Shown here: positions 37,467-46,270 of the stretch, piece by piece
Layout of the letters: every line of letters begins with the position of its first letter
How positions within the stretch are numbered: position 1 is the first letter of the stretch
DNA from: an uncultured Dorea sp.
GTDB taxonomy: Bacteria; Bacillota; Clostridia; Lachnospirales; Lachnospiraceae
Direction: 5' to 3'
Length of the DNA: 64,000 nucleotides
NCBI GenBank assembly: GCA_910589275.1
Contig: CAJUTH010000003.1
Coordinates: forward strand, 62,001-126,000
Notes under the pieces: model-generated
What the model was told of the DNA's origin: nothing
Seen by the model: the letters and a program-made list of their open reading frames with translations, nothing else
The model's database searches: none
Position numbers and translations under genes: made by a program

Positions 37467-38303
37467 ATGAAAAGAGTATGGTTCATTACGGGGGCGGCCA
37501 AAGGCATCGGATATGCAATCGCAAAGGCGGCCCTGAAATCCGGCGATTATGTTGCGGCAGCCACAAGAAAGGAAAATGACTTTCTCATCCCTTCAGGATA
37601 CGAAAAAGAAGCCCTCCATCTTGTACTCGACGTTTCCAATCCTGACGCATCCGCATACACGGCCGCTGTGGAACAGGTAATCCAGTACTTTGGAAGGATT
37701 GATATTCTGGTAAATAATGCCGGATATGCCCGGATTACCTATTTTGAAGAAACCAGCGAAGAAAGCTTAAAGGAAATATTTGAAGTGAATTTTTTTGGGC
37801 TGATGCGGGTAACAAGAGCGGTTCTTCCCATTATGCGCAGGCAGCGCTTCGGGCATATTTTCAATATTGCCTCCAGCGCAGGGTATTCCCACGGCCCGGT
37901 TCCCTACCACAGCTCCAAATTTGCCGTCACTGGCTTTTCGACTGCTCTTGCATTTGAGACAGCGCCTTTTGGCATCAAGGTAACCAATGTAATCCCCGGC
38001 TTTGTACGCACCAGTTTCTATGACAAAGGCGCTATGAAAGACAAAGCAGACTGCCCCATCGCTGATTATAATCGTTTCCGCTGGCAGAATAGTTTCGTAA
38101 AAAAGAACAGACGCCATGAACAAGACGGCGACCCGGATAAAGTTGCGGAAGTAATTATAGAGGCATCAAACGCCGCTGCGCCCCCACTCCACCTTCCTGT
38201 CACCGCAGACGCTGTTGAAGCGCTGGAAAGATGGCAGAAAAGTATCGGGGAATGTGTAGACGCATGGCGTGATAAAGCGAACCAGACATCCTTTGATAAA
38301 TAA
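37467..38303 (+). CDS. Short-chain dehydrogenase/reductase (classical SDR)
   Basis: This 278-residue protein has the NAD(P)-binding GAAKGIGYAIAK near the N-terminus, NNAGYA, and the catalytic Tyr-x-x-x-Lys in VPYHSSKFAVTG with the upstream serine in NIASSAG. It is an oxidoreductase of unknown substrate. The C-terminus, with RHEQDGDPDKVAEVIIEA, is typical of the long 'SDR family oxidoreductase' subgroup. AAAAGGAGA precedes the ATG. It ends 18 bp before the convergent YyaL-like gene, with no clear terminator between them. Confidence 0.9.
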   Translation: MKRVWFITGAAKGIGYAIAKAALKSGDYVAAATRKENDFLIPSGYEKEALHLVLDVSNPDASAYTAAVEQVIQYFGRIDILVNNAGYARITYFEETSEESLKEIFEVNFFGLMRVTRAVLPIMRRQRFGHIFNIASSAGYSHGPVPYHSSKFAVTGFSTALAFETAPFGIKVTNVIPGFVRTSFYDKGAMKDKADCPIADYNRFRWQNSFVKKNRRHEQDGDPDKVAEVIIEASNAAAPPLHLPVTADAVEALERWQKSIGECVDAWRDKANQTSFDK

Positions 38304-38321
38304 CTCTATCCGCCTCAAATC

Positions 38322-40253
38322 TTATAGTTCATTCGACGGCGCCAGACAAGTGTGGTTCCTGCAGACATAAAAGGTCGTACTGTCATTTATTAATGCGTAC
38401 TCCCTGCTCTGGGGAACCACAATCACATTTGCAAACAGCAAAAGCCGTTCCTTTATTTTCTCCAGATCGGATGTGTTTTTTAATACAACCTTGATACTTT
38501 CCGGCGGATTATCATATACCAGCTTTGCAAATAAAAACATACTGTATCCCATCAGATAATCCTGCGCCTGAACGGACATAAAATGAATCTGCTTTCCTGC
38601 CAGCGCTCTATAGTCCTCATTTTCGGTTAACTGATACAATCTTGTAAGATTATATGCCATAATAGAATTTCCACTTGGAACTGCGCCGTCGTGGGTTTCC
38701 TTTGGATTCATAAAAAGCTCTGTACTGTCTGAATCCGAAAGATAAAATCCTCCGTTTTGATGATCATAGAACCGCTTTACTGCTTCCATGCAGAAATGTT
38801 CCGCTCTATCGAGATAACTCTTCTCCAGCGTGGAATGGTACAGTTCCATCAATGCTGCCACATAATATGCATAATCATCTAAAAAGCTCTTTTCCGACCG
38901 TTTTCCAGCGCGCCAGCTTGTATAAAGCTGTAATCCCTTGCTTAAGTTTTGTTTGATAAACAGCTCTGTATCTACTGCTCTTTGAAGATAACCCTTGTTT
39001 CCGGTAACACGATAGAGGACGGACAACGCCGCGATCATCATGGAGTTCCAAGAAATCAGAACCTTATCGTCCATATGCAGCCTTCTCCGTTTTTTTCGAT
39101 AACTGTACAGTTTTTGGATCTCACTCTCAAAACCAGAAACCTGTTTCTCACATTTTAGAAGGTTCGGGATATTGACGCCCTCAAAATTACCGTTTTCAGT
39201 AATATCAAAGGTCCTGCCAAACTGCTCTCCCTTTTCCTTTCCAAGAACATCCTTGATTTCCGCCAGCGTAAAGGTATAATATTTGCCTTCTATCCCCTCG
39301 CTGTCGGCATCCTGGGCGCTGTAAAACCCACCCTTCTCAGAAGACATTTCACGCAATACATATTCCGCCGTTTTTTTAGCGGTATCCAGATAAAAACAGC
39401 GTTTTGTCACCGCATAAACCGATGCATAGGCAATAATCAGCAGTGCGTTGTCATACAGCATTTTTTCAAAATGGGGCGCTAAAAAATACGGATCTGTAGA
39501 ATATCTGGAAAAACCGCCTCCAATATGGTCAAAGATGCCGCCCTTTCTCATTTGCGTAAGAGTTTTCTCAACCATTTCTAATACCTTCGAATCGTCGTTC
39601 CTCTGGGCATAAAGAGTCAGAAATAATAAATTATGGGGAACCGGGAATTTCGGCGCAGTCCCAAATCCTCCGTACGCCACGTCAAAGCTGTCAGAAAACA
39701 TCTTTACTGCTCTGCGGCAAAAATCTTCATGAGCCACGTTTCTATAAGAAGTATTTAATTGCTTCAAACTCGCAGTTATCCGCCCTGCCAAGCGCAATAA
39801 TTCTCCCCGGTTTCTGTTCCATTGTTCTGCAATTTCATTCAGCAGTTCAGAAAACCCCGGCATATTAAGACGCGGCCGCGCCGGGAAATAGGTTCCCGCA
39901 AAAAACGGCTTTTTATCCCACGTCATAAAAATGCTCATAGGCCAGCCTCCGCTGCCGGTAAACGCCTGGCACACCGACATATATACGCTGTCAATGTCGG
40001 GGCGTTCCTCACGGTCAACCTTAACAGAAATATAATTTTTGTTGAGAATTTCAGCCGCCGTCTTATCCTCAAAACTTTCCTTTGCCATAACATGGCACCA
40101 GTGGCAGGTGCTGTAACCGATACTAAGAAATACCGGCTTATCTTCCCTTTTGGCCTTTTCAAATGCCTCACTGCACCATGGATACCAATTCACAGGATTT
40201 TCCGCATGCTGCAGCAGATATGGACTTGTCTCATTTTTCAAATGATTACCCAT
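38322..40253 (-). CDS. YyaL/SPATA20-like protein: thioredoxin-fold DUF255 plus (alpha/alpha)6 barrel
   Basis: This 643-residue protein begins [26 protein letters not shown], the DUF255 signature, with the CHWCHVM active-site-like motif at about 47-53. Most of the rest is an alpha/alpha barrel resembling glycosyl-hydrolase or N-acylglucosamine epimerase folds, with [12 protein letters not shown] and [12 protein letters not shown]. Family function is unknown; a redox or carbohydrate role has been proposed. The ATG is preferred over a GTG three codons earlier, which lies only 3 nt from AAGGAG. Family members are often nearer 680 residues. Confidence 0.9.
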   Translation of the reverse strand: MGNHLKNETSPYLLQHAENPVNWYPWCSEAFEKAKREDKPVFLSIGYSTCHWCHVMAKESFEDKTAAEILNKNYISVKVDREERPDIDSVYMSVCQAFTGSGGWPMSIFMTWDKKPFFAGTYFPARPRLNMPGFSELLNEIAEQWNRNRGELLRLAGRITASLKQLNTSYRNVAHEDFCRRAVKMFSDSFDVAYGGFGTAPKFPVPHNLLFLTLYAQRNDDSKVLEMVEKTLTQMRKGGIFDHIGGGFSRYSTDPYFLAPHFEKMLYDNALLIIAYASVYAVTKRCFYLDTAKKTAEYVLREMSSEKGGFYSAQDADSEGIEGKYYTFTLAEIKDVLGKEKGEQFGRTFDITENGNFEGVNIPNLLKCEKQVSGFESEIQKLYSYRKKRRRLHMDDKVLISWNSMMIAALSVLYRVTGNKGYLQRAVDTELFIKQNLSKGLQLYTSWRAGKRSEKSFLDDYAYYVAALMELYHSTLEKSYLDRAEHFCMEAVKRFYDHQNGGFYLSDSDSTELFMNPKETHDGAVPSGNSIMAYNLTRLYQLTENEDYRALAGKQIHFMSVQAQDYLMGYSMFLFAKLVYDNPPESIKVVLKNTSDLEKIKERLLLFANVIVVPQSREYALINDSTTFYVCRNHTCLAPSNEL

Positions 40254-40352
40254 TGATAACACTTTCTCCTTTTACAGTCTTTCAAAATGTTTGCCTATTC
40301 AGCTTCTCTCCTAAACATTCCTAATAAAATATTATACATATTAAAAAATGAT

Positions 40353-40380
40353 ATTATACAAGATATGTCCAAGCCGTCAA
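40353..40380 (-). promoter_or_regulatory. Promoter for the YyaL-like gene
   Basis: TTGACG (40380-40375) and TATAAT (40358-40353) are 16 bp apart on the minus strand. A second TATAAT at 40336-40331 could allow an alternative start. Confidence 0.65.
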
Positions 40381-40431
40381 TAGAATATTACAAGAATACT
40401 GCCGGATTTTTCGATGATTTATTATTTTACT

Positions 40432-40458
40432 TATCATATTAGGCAGAAAAGCCGATAA
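40432..40458 (+). promoter_or_regulatory. Candidate sigma-28 (SigD/FliA) promoter for the chemoreceptor gene
   Basis: GCCGATAA (40451-40458) is a perfect sigma-28 -10 element, about 50 bp upstream of the ATG. The matching -35, expected as TAAA 15 bp upstream, is poor here (TATC). Control by the motility sigma factor fits a chemoreceptor gene. Confidence 0.55.
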
Positions 40459-40507
40459 TATATTTGGAATTTCGTGTATAAAGAAACACAAAAGGAGACT
40501 AAGAGAC

Positions 40508-42214
40508 ATGATCAACTACATAAGAAATTTAAAAATCCGATTAAAACTTTATATCCTTATAGGAGTTGCTCTGATTGGCATGCTTATCATCGGTGGTATG
40601 TCTTTCCAGCTTATGAGCAGATTAAACGACATGGCGAACGATATTTCAACAAGCTGGCTTCCTAGTATCGATACGGCAAGAGACATGACCGCTACTCTTT
40701 CCAATATCCGTCTGAACGAACTGGGTTATCTTACTGCGATTTCCGATGATGTAGAAGAATCCAGCCTTCAGTACCTCCAAAAAGAAAAAGAAGATATGGA
40801 TACACTTTTAACTACATATAAGGAATTAATTGACGACGAAGAAAAGGATTTCTATGATACTGCAATGAATCTCTGGACTCAGTATAAAAAAGCAGATGAA
40901 GAGATGACAGCATTAGCAAAACAGGGAAAAGGCAAAGAAGCCCGCGCCATTTTGGAAGGTGAATGCGTGGAGCTTTATAATTCTTTAAACGGCGCCTTTG
41001 ATAATATTGTCACCTATAATACAGACGGCAGCAATACTGCAACATTAGAGAGCGCTTCCCTTTACAGGACTGCCATTTTCCTTATGGCAGCAGTTATCAT
41101 TGCTATCATCCTTGTAGGAGTTTTCTTCTCATTCGTGGTAATACGCCTGATCAAAACTCCTATCTCTGAAATTGAGAATGCCGCTATTAAAATGGCGGAA
41201 GGCGATTTGGATGTGGAGATTTCCTATACCTCTAAGGATGAGCTTGGCGTTCTCTCCGAGCAGGTACGCAGATTAATCCGCAAGCTCCGGGTTATTATTG
41301 ATGATGAGAATAAATTCCTTGCTAAAATGGCTTCCGGGGATTTTACGGTAGATTCCATATGCGAGGACGAGTATACGGGAGGATTCCACCCGCTGCTTGT
41401 TTCTTTCCGGGGCATTGCAGAAAAACTCAATGATACAATGCTTCAAATCAGTCAAAGTTCTTCTCAGGTTGCGGCAGGATCCGATCAAGTGTCTACTGGC
41501 GCCCAAGCGCTTTCCCAAGGCGCAACCGAACAGGCTAGTTCCGTGCAGGAGCTTGCAGCCACCATTAATGAAATTTCAAACAAGGTAAACCAGAATGCGG
41601 ACCATGCACGGCAGGCCAATGCAATGGCAGGCAGCGTCAGCGCAGAAATGAATACGAGCAATGAGAAAATGCAGCAGATGATACAGGCAATGGACGATAT
41701 CAGCAGTTGTTCCAATGAAATCGGCAAAATTATCAAAACAATTGAAGATATTGCCTTTCAGACTAATATCCTAGCCCTTAACGCCGCTGTGGAAGCTGCC
41801 CGTGCAGGCACAGCCGGGAAAGGATTTGCCGTAGTAGCCGATGAAGTCCGTAATCTTGCAAGCAAAAGTGCAGAAGCCTCTAAGAACACCTCTGTTTTGA
41901 TTGAAAATTCATTAAAGGCAGTAGAAAACGGAACACTGATTGCCGGTGAAACGGCTCAAAGTATGATTCAGGCAGTAAATGATGTGAATGAAATGACAGA
42001 TATCATCGGACAGATCTCTGAGGCAAGCAGCAATCAAGCAGATGCAATCTCTCAGGTTACCATGGGCATCGACCAGATTTCCAGCGTCGTACAAACCAAT
42101 TCGGCAACTGCCGAAGAAAGCGCCGCTGCAAGTGAAGAACTATCCAGCCAGTCTCAGCTTATGAAGAGCCTTGTGAATCGGTTCCGGTTAAAAGGCGGTC
42201 CGGCCAGACACTAA
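40508..42214 (+). CDS. Methyl-accepting chemotaxis protein
   Basis: This 568-residue protein has two membrane helices (about 12-32 and 190-212) around a four-helix-bundle sensor, then a HAMP domain (about 213-265) and a cytoplasmic coiled-coil signalling domain. The tip contains [20 protein letters not shown] and [15 protein letters not shown]. It senses an external ligand and signals through CheW/CheA to the flagellar motor; the ligand is unknown. It is monocistronic, between a sigma-28-like promoter and a terminator. No other che or flagellar genes are in the window. Confidence 0.96.
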   Translation: MINYIRNLKIRLKLYILIGVALIGMLIIGGMSFQLMSRLNDMANDISTSWLPSIDTARDMTATLSNIRLNELGYLTAISDDVEESSLQYLQKEKEDMDTLLTTYKELIDDEEKDFYDTAMNLWTQYKKADEEMTALAKQGKGKEARAILEGECVELYNSLNGAFDNIVTYNTDGSNTATLESASLYRTAIFLMAAVIIAIILVGVFFSFVVIRLIKTPISEIENAAIKMAEGDLDVEISYTSKDELGVLSEQVRRLIRKLRVIIDDENKFLAKMASGDFTVDSICEDEYTGGFHPLLVSFRGIAEKLNDTMLQISQSSSQVAAGSDQVSTGAQALSQGATEQASSVQELAATINEISNKVNQNADHARQANAMAGSVSAEMNTSNEKMQQMIQAMDDISSCSNEIGKIIKTIEDIAFQTNILALNAAVEAARAGTAGKGFAVVADEVRNLASKSAEASKNTSVLIENSLKAVENGTLIAGETAQSMIQAVNDVNEMTDIIGQISEASSNQADAISQVTMGIDQISSVVQTNSATAEESAAASEELSSQSQLMKSLVNRFRLKGGPARH

Positions 42215-42231
42215 TATCTATGATTGAAAAA

Positions 42232-42264
42232 GGTGCGCGTCACAAATGACCCGCGCCTTTTTTT
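42232..42264. terminator. Bidirectional terminator after the chemoreceptor gene
   Basis: The arms GGTGCGCGTCA (42232-42242) and TGACCCGCGCC (42247-42257) pair over 11 positions with one mismatch and one wobble, with a four-base loop and a T7 tract on the plus strand. On the minus strand the tail ends in TTTTT, so it can also end the 64-residue gene, whose stop codon abuts it. Confidence 0.8.
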
Positions 42265-42458
42265 CATACGCTGACCTGGTGCATCCGTTCCATAAGCTTT
42301 GCCATTTCAAGCTCTAATTCCTTCTGTCCTTTCGCGTCATGGATCTGCATTGCCAAACGTATCTGCATATTGAGTGCATACTGCTGTTCCTTCAATCTGG
42401 CAAATGCGGTTACCTTACTGACTGATGAATTATTATTTGATGTATAGTTCTGATTCAT
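42264..42458 (-). CDS. Small hypothetical helical protein (64 residues)
   Basis: I do not recognise this family. The protein starts with a polar MNQNYTSNNNSSVSK tail, then a predicted amphipathic helix rich in Gln, Met, Lys and Glu (FARLKEQQYALNMQIRLAMQ) and a second charged helix (GQKELELEMAKLMERMHQ). There is no signal peptide, cysteine or membrane segment. The ATG at 42458 has AAGGAG 9 nt upstream. It lies downstream of a two-component operon, on the same strand, and has a promoter built like that of the response-regulator gene, so it may be a target or modulator of that system. Confidence 0.7.
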   Translation of the reverse strand: MNQNYTSNNNSSVSKVTAFARLKEQQYALNMQIRLAMQIHDAKGQKELELEMAKLMERMHQVSV

Positions 42459-42488
42459 CTTCAATCACTCCTTGTATAGATTACAAAT

Positions 42489-42522
42489 ATTGTACCTATA
42501 GACGCTGAAATGATTCTGAAAA
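42489..42522 (-). promoter_or_regulatory. Promoter of the 64-residue gene with 11-bp-period direct repeats
   Basis: On the minus strand two repeats, TTTTCAG and ATTTCAG, start 11 bp apart (plus-strand coordinates 42516-42522 and 42505-42511). The second ends 10 nt before a TACAAT -10 box (42494-42489). No standard -35 is seen. This matches the layout of activator-dependent OmpR/PhoB-class promoters and repeats the promoter of the response-regulator gene at 44507-44540. Confidence 0.5.
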
Positions 42523-42528
42523 GCTATA

Positions 42529-42555
42529 CTGATTAAACGATTAATGCTTAATCAG
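42529..42555. other. Inverted repeat after the histidine kinase gene
   Basis: The perfect 8-bp arms CTGATTAA (42529-42536) and TTAATCAG (42548-42555) have an 11-nt loop. On the minus strand the following tract is TATAGCTTTTC. It could be a weak terminator of the two-component operon or an operator upstream of the 64-residue gene. Confidence 0.4.
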
Positions 42556-42594
42556 GCATGCTTTTTTGGACATTTATAATTTGATAAGTTTCTC

Positions 42595-43797
42595 TTATAT
42601 GCAGGGCAGCTTTACATAAAATGTATTCACCCCCTCCTTGCTCTCCGCCCATATTTTCCCTTTATGCCTCTTTACAATATTTGTTGCAATAGAAAGGCCA
42701 AGTCCGAAACTACCGCTGCTGCTTCTTGCTTCATCCGCCCGGTAGAACCGTTTAAAAATATTCCCCAGCTCATCCGGAGGGATTTCATCTCCTTCATTGG
42801 ATAGCGATAATATACATTGACGTTTCCCTTGTTTTTTCAAACTCAGACATATAGTTCCGTGCTCCTTACTATACTTCCCCGCATTATCCAGCAATATTTC
42901 TATCGTCTGGCGAAGCCCGGTGGAATCTCCGTTTACATGGATATGTTCTTCTACCTCCGTAGTCAGGGCCAGCCCTTTTTCAAAAAAAACCGGTTCAAAT
43001 GGAAGCGCTGCATCCGATACCAGTTTGCTGAAGTCCACGGGTGCAAAAACCAGCTTTTCCTGTATACTGTCTGTCCTCGCCAATTCCAGCATCTGCTCGA
43101 TCAACTTACGCATCTGCCTAGACATGACTAAGATATTCATCCGGCAGTCCCCTTTATCATCCTCGTTATACCCAGAACTATCCAGAAGCTCTGCATTCGT
43201 CATAATTACAGTCAAAGGCGTTTTCAACTCATGGGAGGCGTCCGCTATAAACTGCCGCTGCTGCTTCCACGCCAGCTCAATCGGTTTCACCACCCATCTA
43301 GAAAGAAGGATGCTGATCCATAAAAATACAAGAAAACTTAATCCCCCGATAAGAAAGCAGATACGCATTAGGTTTTTTAACGTGGCAAGCTCGTTGGACG
43401 CATCCACAAATACAAATCTCTGACGTCCCGGTGCGGGCATATGATAATAACGAAGATTATATGCCTCAATCATGCCGAAGGGTTTTTTTCGTTCCATCAC
43501 TTCTCCTACCAGATCATCTATGAACGCTTCGTCCGACAAGTCATAATATCCCCCTGTCGCCGCCTCTCCGTCCGGCCCGACCTCAATGGTAAAATACGGA
43601 AGGCTTACCGCCTGCTCCGGCTTACCCGGTACATCCCTCCTATCCGGTCTGCCGGCAATATTCTGCATCATAATGATGCTGTCCGCCTCAATATTTCTCT
43701 TCATAATATGATAAACCAGCCCTAAAATCACGCAGATCATAAGGGTGACGATTACCATATTAATAAAAATAAACTTTCCTTTCAGCCTCTTAATCAT
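42595..43797 (-). CDS. Sensor histidine kinase
   Basis: This 400-residue membrane protein has helix 1 at about 9-30, an extracytoplasmic sensor of about 110 residues (33-140) and helix 2 at about 145-165. A classical HAMP is very short or absent before the DHp domain (FIADASHELKTPLTVI with the phosphorylated His). The ATPase domain shows LLDNAGKYS (N box) and GLGLSIATNIVKRHKGKIW. The signal is unknown. It overlaps the response-regulator stop by 8 bp, and GGAGG lies inside that gene, so the two are co-translated. Confidence 0.93.
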   Translation of the reverse strand: MIKRLKGKFIFINMVIVTLMICVILGLVYHIMKRNIEADSIIMMQNIAGRPDRRDVPGKPEQAVSLPYFTIEVGPDGEAATGGYYDLSDEAFIDDLVGEVMERKKPFGMIEAYNLRYYHMPAPGRQRFVFVDASNELATLKNLMRICFLIGGLSFLVFLWISILLSRWVVKPIELAWKQQRQFIADASHELKTPLTVIMTNAELLDSSGYNEDDKGDCRMNILVMSRQMRKLIEQMLELARTDSIQEKLVFAPVDFSKLVSDAALPFEPVFFEKGLALTTEVEEHIHVNGDSTGLRQTIEILLDNAGKYSKEHGTICLSLKKQGKRQCILSLSNEGDEIPPDELGNIFKRFYRADEARSSSGSFGLGLSIATNIVKRHKGKIWAESKEGVNTFYVKLPCI

Positions 43798-44467
43798 CTT
43801 TTTTTACCTCCAGATGATATCCCAGTCTTCGAACCACCTCAATCCTGATATCCGACCCGATACTGGCAAGCTTCTTTCGCAAAAACCCAATATACACCTC
43901 CACATGGTTTTCTACCGCATCTGAATCATACCCCCATACCCTTGTCAGAATTGCCTCTTTAGAAAGGTTCCGCTCCCCAGTCTGAAAAAGATACCGCATA
44001 ATATCAAATTCCTTCGCAGAGAGCCTTACCTGTTCGGAGCCGCAGACCAGCATGGCAGATGCCAGATCCAAGGAAGTATTGCCAAAGGTAACCTCATCTA
44101 CCTGGGCGCCCTGCCTGCGCAGCAGCGCATTGATACATGCCAGCAGTTCTCTTGTATCAAAGGGTTTTGCCAGATAATAATCTGCCCCGGAATTCAGTCC
44201 GCGAATCCGGTCTTCTAAATCTGCTTTTGCAGTCAGCATTAAGATCGGCACCCCCAAACGCTTAGCGCGGATCTTCTCCGCCGCCGCATAGCCGTCCATC
44301 TTCGGCATCATCACATCCAGAATCAACAGGTCATAAATCCCAAGCTCCGCATAGGCTACGCCGACTTCCCCGTCATACACAATCTCTACTTCAAATCCCT
44401 GCTTCTCTAGAAGTTTCCCAATGGAATCAGCAAGCAGTTTCTCGTCTTCAATAATCAGTATTTTCAA
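43790..44467 (-). CDS. OmpR/PhoB family response regulator
   Basis: This 225-residue protein has a receiver domain (1-118), with the phospho-acceptor Asp in LLILDVMMPKMDG at about 51 and the lysine of YLAKPFDTRE, followed by a winged-helix domain (about 128-222, with RLSAKEFDIMRYLF and GYDSDAVENHVEVYIGFLRKKL). The start codon is TTG, with GGGAGGG 8 nt upstream. The promoter carries 11-bp direct repeats (44507-44540), fitting autoregulation by this class. It is an operon with the sensor kinase. Confidence 0.93.
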   Translation of the reverse strand: MKILIIEDEKLLADSIGKLLEKQGFEVEIVYDGEVGVAYAELGIYDLLILDVMMPKMDGYAAAEKIRAKRLGVPILMLTAKADLEDRIRGLNSGADYYLAKPFDTRELLACINALLRRQGAQVDEVTFGNTSLDLASAMLVCGSEQVRLSAKEFDIMRYLFQTGERNLSKEAILTRVWGYDSDAVENHVEVYIGFLRKKLASIGSDIRIEVVRRLGYHLEVKKDD

Positions 44468-44506
44468 GGCAGTATCCCTCCCATATTCTTATAATCTCTC
44501 CATATC

Positions 44507-44540
44507 ATGATATATACTGAATCTGAAAAGAAACTGAAAA
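44507..44540 (-). promoter_or_regulatory. Response-regulator promoter with 11-bp-period direct repeats
   Basis: On the minus strand two TTTTCAG repeats (plus strand 44534-44540 and 44523-44529) are 11 bp apart. The second ends exactly 10 nt before TATCAT (44512-44507), a -10 box. No consensus -35 is seen. The same arrangement occurs at 42489-42522. Confidence 0.5.
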
Positions 44541-44621
44541 CCCTATTTCTTTTATACTGGATTTCCACACGCTCATGTCCCCTATGATTACTACGCTCAA
44601 TGTATGTTTCTCCCTTCTTTT

Positions 44622-44637
44622 GTTAGTTGGAACTAAC
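44622..44637. promoter_or_regulatory. 16-bp palindrome in the gap between the lipoprotein and regulator genes
   Basis: GTTAGTT-GG-AACTAAC has perfect 7-bp arms in a 273-bp gap. No gene start is close: it lies about 80 bp upstream of the regulator promoter and just past the lipoprotein terminator. It may be an operator or a weak second terminator stem. Confidence 0.35.
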
Positions 44638-44644
44638 TGCTGTT

Positions 44645-44670
44645 TAAAAGAAAATGCCTTACGGCATTCT
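44645..44670 (-). terminator. Terminator of the lipoprotein operon
   Basis: On the minus strand GAGAATGCC-GTAA-GGCATTTTC forms a 9-bp stem with a stable GTAA tetraloop, followed by TTTTAAAC. It lies 70 bp after the lipoprotein stop. Confidence 0.65.
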
Positions 44671-44740
44671 CCTATAATCTAGTTAAAGTAGTCTAACTTT
44701 TAATTTATCATAACATGTTCCGCTTTTTCTGTTAATACAC

Positions 44741-45835
44741 TTATTCAGACGGAATGATAGCGTCCATCATAGCGTTAAATTCGGCATCCTCCATTTGGTC
44801 ATTCATCATATTCCATGCATTCCATGTTACCATAACGTTTTTCTCTTCTCCATAGGTTGGCTGGGCGGCATATTTTTCATATATTGTCAGACAAGCCTCG
44901 TTTACCTCTTCCTGACTATAGTAAACGCCTGCAGACAATTCTTCTGACGCGCTCAAAACGCTGGTATTCGGAGTAGTGTTCAATTCAAATTCGTATTCGG
45001 TCATGGAATGCTTTTTTGTGATTCCCACAGAATACTTACAATTCTTAAACATTACCTTTATGGCGTTCGCTATTCTTTCACTCTGCTCTGCTGAAAATCC
45101 ATCCATGCCAAAATCCTGAAAGGACTCTTCATACCACGCGGCCGCTTCCTCCGGGGTGTTTCCTGTATGTAACTGATAACGTTCTGTTTCTCCCTTTAGG
45201 CTGGCATCCAGATAAGCCTGAATAAAATCCCGCATATCAAATACATCCGCAACCGCCGTATAAGGCGCCATGTATCCTGGAAGCGCTGATTTTAAAAGCT
45301 CCTTCACATCTTCCTCTTTGATATCAAACCCGTCGCCTTTTTTAGCCACTTCAATCGTCTGGGACTTCTTCTGCTGTTTTTCTGCAGATTCCAGCAGTCC
45401 CGTATCCTTTTCAAGCAATGCTTTCACCTCAGTAGTCAAATCGGTAGAAGCAATATTCTTCGCGTATTCCTCGTTGATCGTCTCTGTGACAGCGGCAATG
45501 TCTAACGGCTCATAGGTCACTCTTACCAGATAGGTATCCTCCGACTCCTTGTCAGCCTTATTAAGCTCAAACTGAACCTGTTTAAGTGCGCTCTGTAGAA
45601 ATGCCTCATACGGCTCCTTAAGCTCATCCGGAAAATCAATCACAAAGGATTCCTCCTCCTTTACCTTGGCGATACCATCCGCCAATACCTCCGCCAATTC
45701 TCCCTCTGACTCCTTAGCTCTCGTAATCTGTCTTCCAAGATAATCATCCGCCGCTTCCTTCTTCTCACATCCTCCGGCAAGCACTGCTCCAAAAATCATA
45801 ATGCCTGACAGCAGGATTAATCCTCTCTTTTTCAT
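44741..45835 (-). CDS. Putative secreted lipoprotein of unknown function
   Basis: This 364-residue protein has a lipoprotein signal peptide (MKKRGLILLSGIMIFGAVLAGGC), with the lipobox LAGGC and Cys at about 23, so it should be anchored on the outer face of the membrane. The mature part is acidic and mostly helical (AEVLADGIAKVKEEESF, KESEDTYLVRVTYEPLDI), resembling the poorly characterised DUF5105-like lipoproteins of Firmicutes; this is only a tentative match. It lies 47 bp downstream of the 98-residue membrane protein gene, with GAGG before the ATG. Confidence 0.75.
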   Translation of the reverse strand: MKKRGLILLSGIMIFGAVLAGGCEKKEAADDYLGRQITRAKESEGELAEVLADGIAKVKEEESFVIDFPDELKEPYEAFLQSALKQVQFELNKADKESEDTYLVRVTYEPLDIAAVTETINEEYAKNIASTDLTTEVKALLEKDTGLLESAEKQQKKSQTIEVAKKGDGFDIKEEDVKELLKSALPGYMAPYTAVADVFDMRDFIQAYLDASLKGETERYQLHTGNTPEEAAAWYEESFQDFGMDGFSAEQSERIANAIKVMFKNCKYSVGITKKHSMTEYEFELNTTPNTSVLSASEELSAGVYYSQEEVNEACLTIYEKYAAQPTYGEEKNVMVTWNAWNMMNDQMEDAEFNAMMDAIIPSE

Positions 45836-45882
45836 TGGTTTAACCTCATATATCTTTCCATTTATTCTGTTACAATTCTATA

Positions 45883-46179
45883 TTACAGGTTATTCCAGAC
45901 TTCTGCAAGATTAGAATCTGATTCAATCGTCTGTGTTACCATCTGACTGCTTACCTTGGCAATTTTCACATCATGGTAATCCATCATCACAAATGCCGCG
46001 AACAAAACACAGCACAATATCACCCGGAGTCCAAAACTTCCGGCAGGCGCTTCCTCCCCGTACAAATCAGAATAAATATTTCCATACCGGGGGTGAATGG
46101 CCGGAGGAATCCGGCTGTCCCTGTAAAGCGCTCTGGTAGATTCCAGCAGTTCCTTTCTTCTCTTCTCCGACTGATTCAT
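45883..46179 (-). CDS. Small single-pass membrane protein (98 residues), hypothetical
   Basis: I do not recognise this family. The N-terminal 45 residues are charged and cytosolic-looking (MNQSEKRRKELLESTRALYR), one membrane helix follows at about 52-67 (LRVILCCVLFAAFVMMDY), and a C-terminal tail of about 30 polar residues would face outside. It is the first gene of a two-gene unit with the lipoprotein, which may mean that they act together at the membrane. GGAG sits about 11 nt before the ATG. Confidence 0.65.
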   Translation of the reverse strand: MNQSEKRRKELLESTRALYRDSRIPPAIHPRYGNIYSDLYGEEAPAGSFGLRVILCCVLFAAFVMMDYHDVKIAKVSSQMVTQTIESDSNLAEVWNNL

Positions 46180-46206
46180 CTAATCACTATCTCCATAAAG
46201 TATTTA

Positions 46207-46235
46207 TTAGTACAATCTATGCCGAAGCCTGTCCA
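46207..46235 (-). promoter_or_regulatory. Possible promoter for the 98-residue protein and lipoprotein
   Basis: TGGACA (46235-46230) and TACTAA (46212-46207) are 17 bp apart on the minus strand. The -10 is poor, so this is a weak call. Confidence 0.3.
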
Positions 46236-46270
46236 TATATGCCTGTTGTCTGTCATTTATTTTTGAAATG

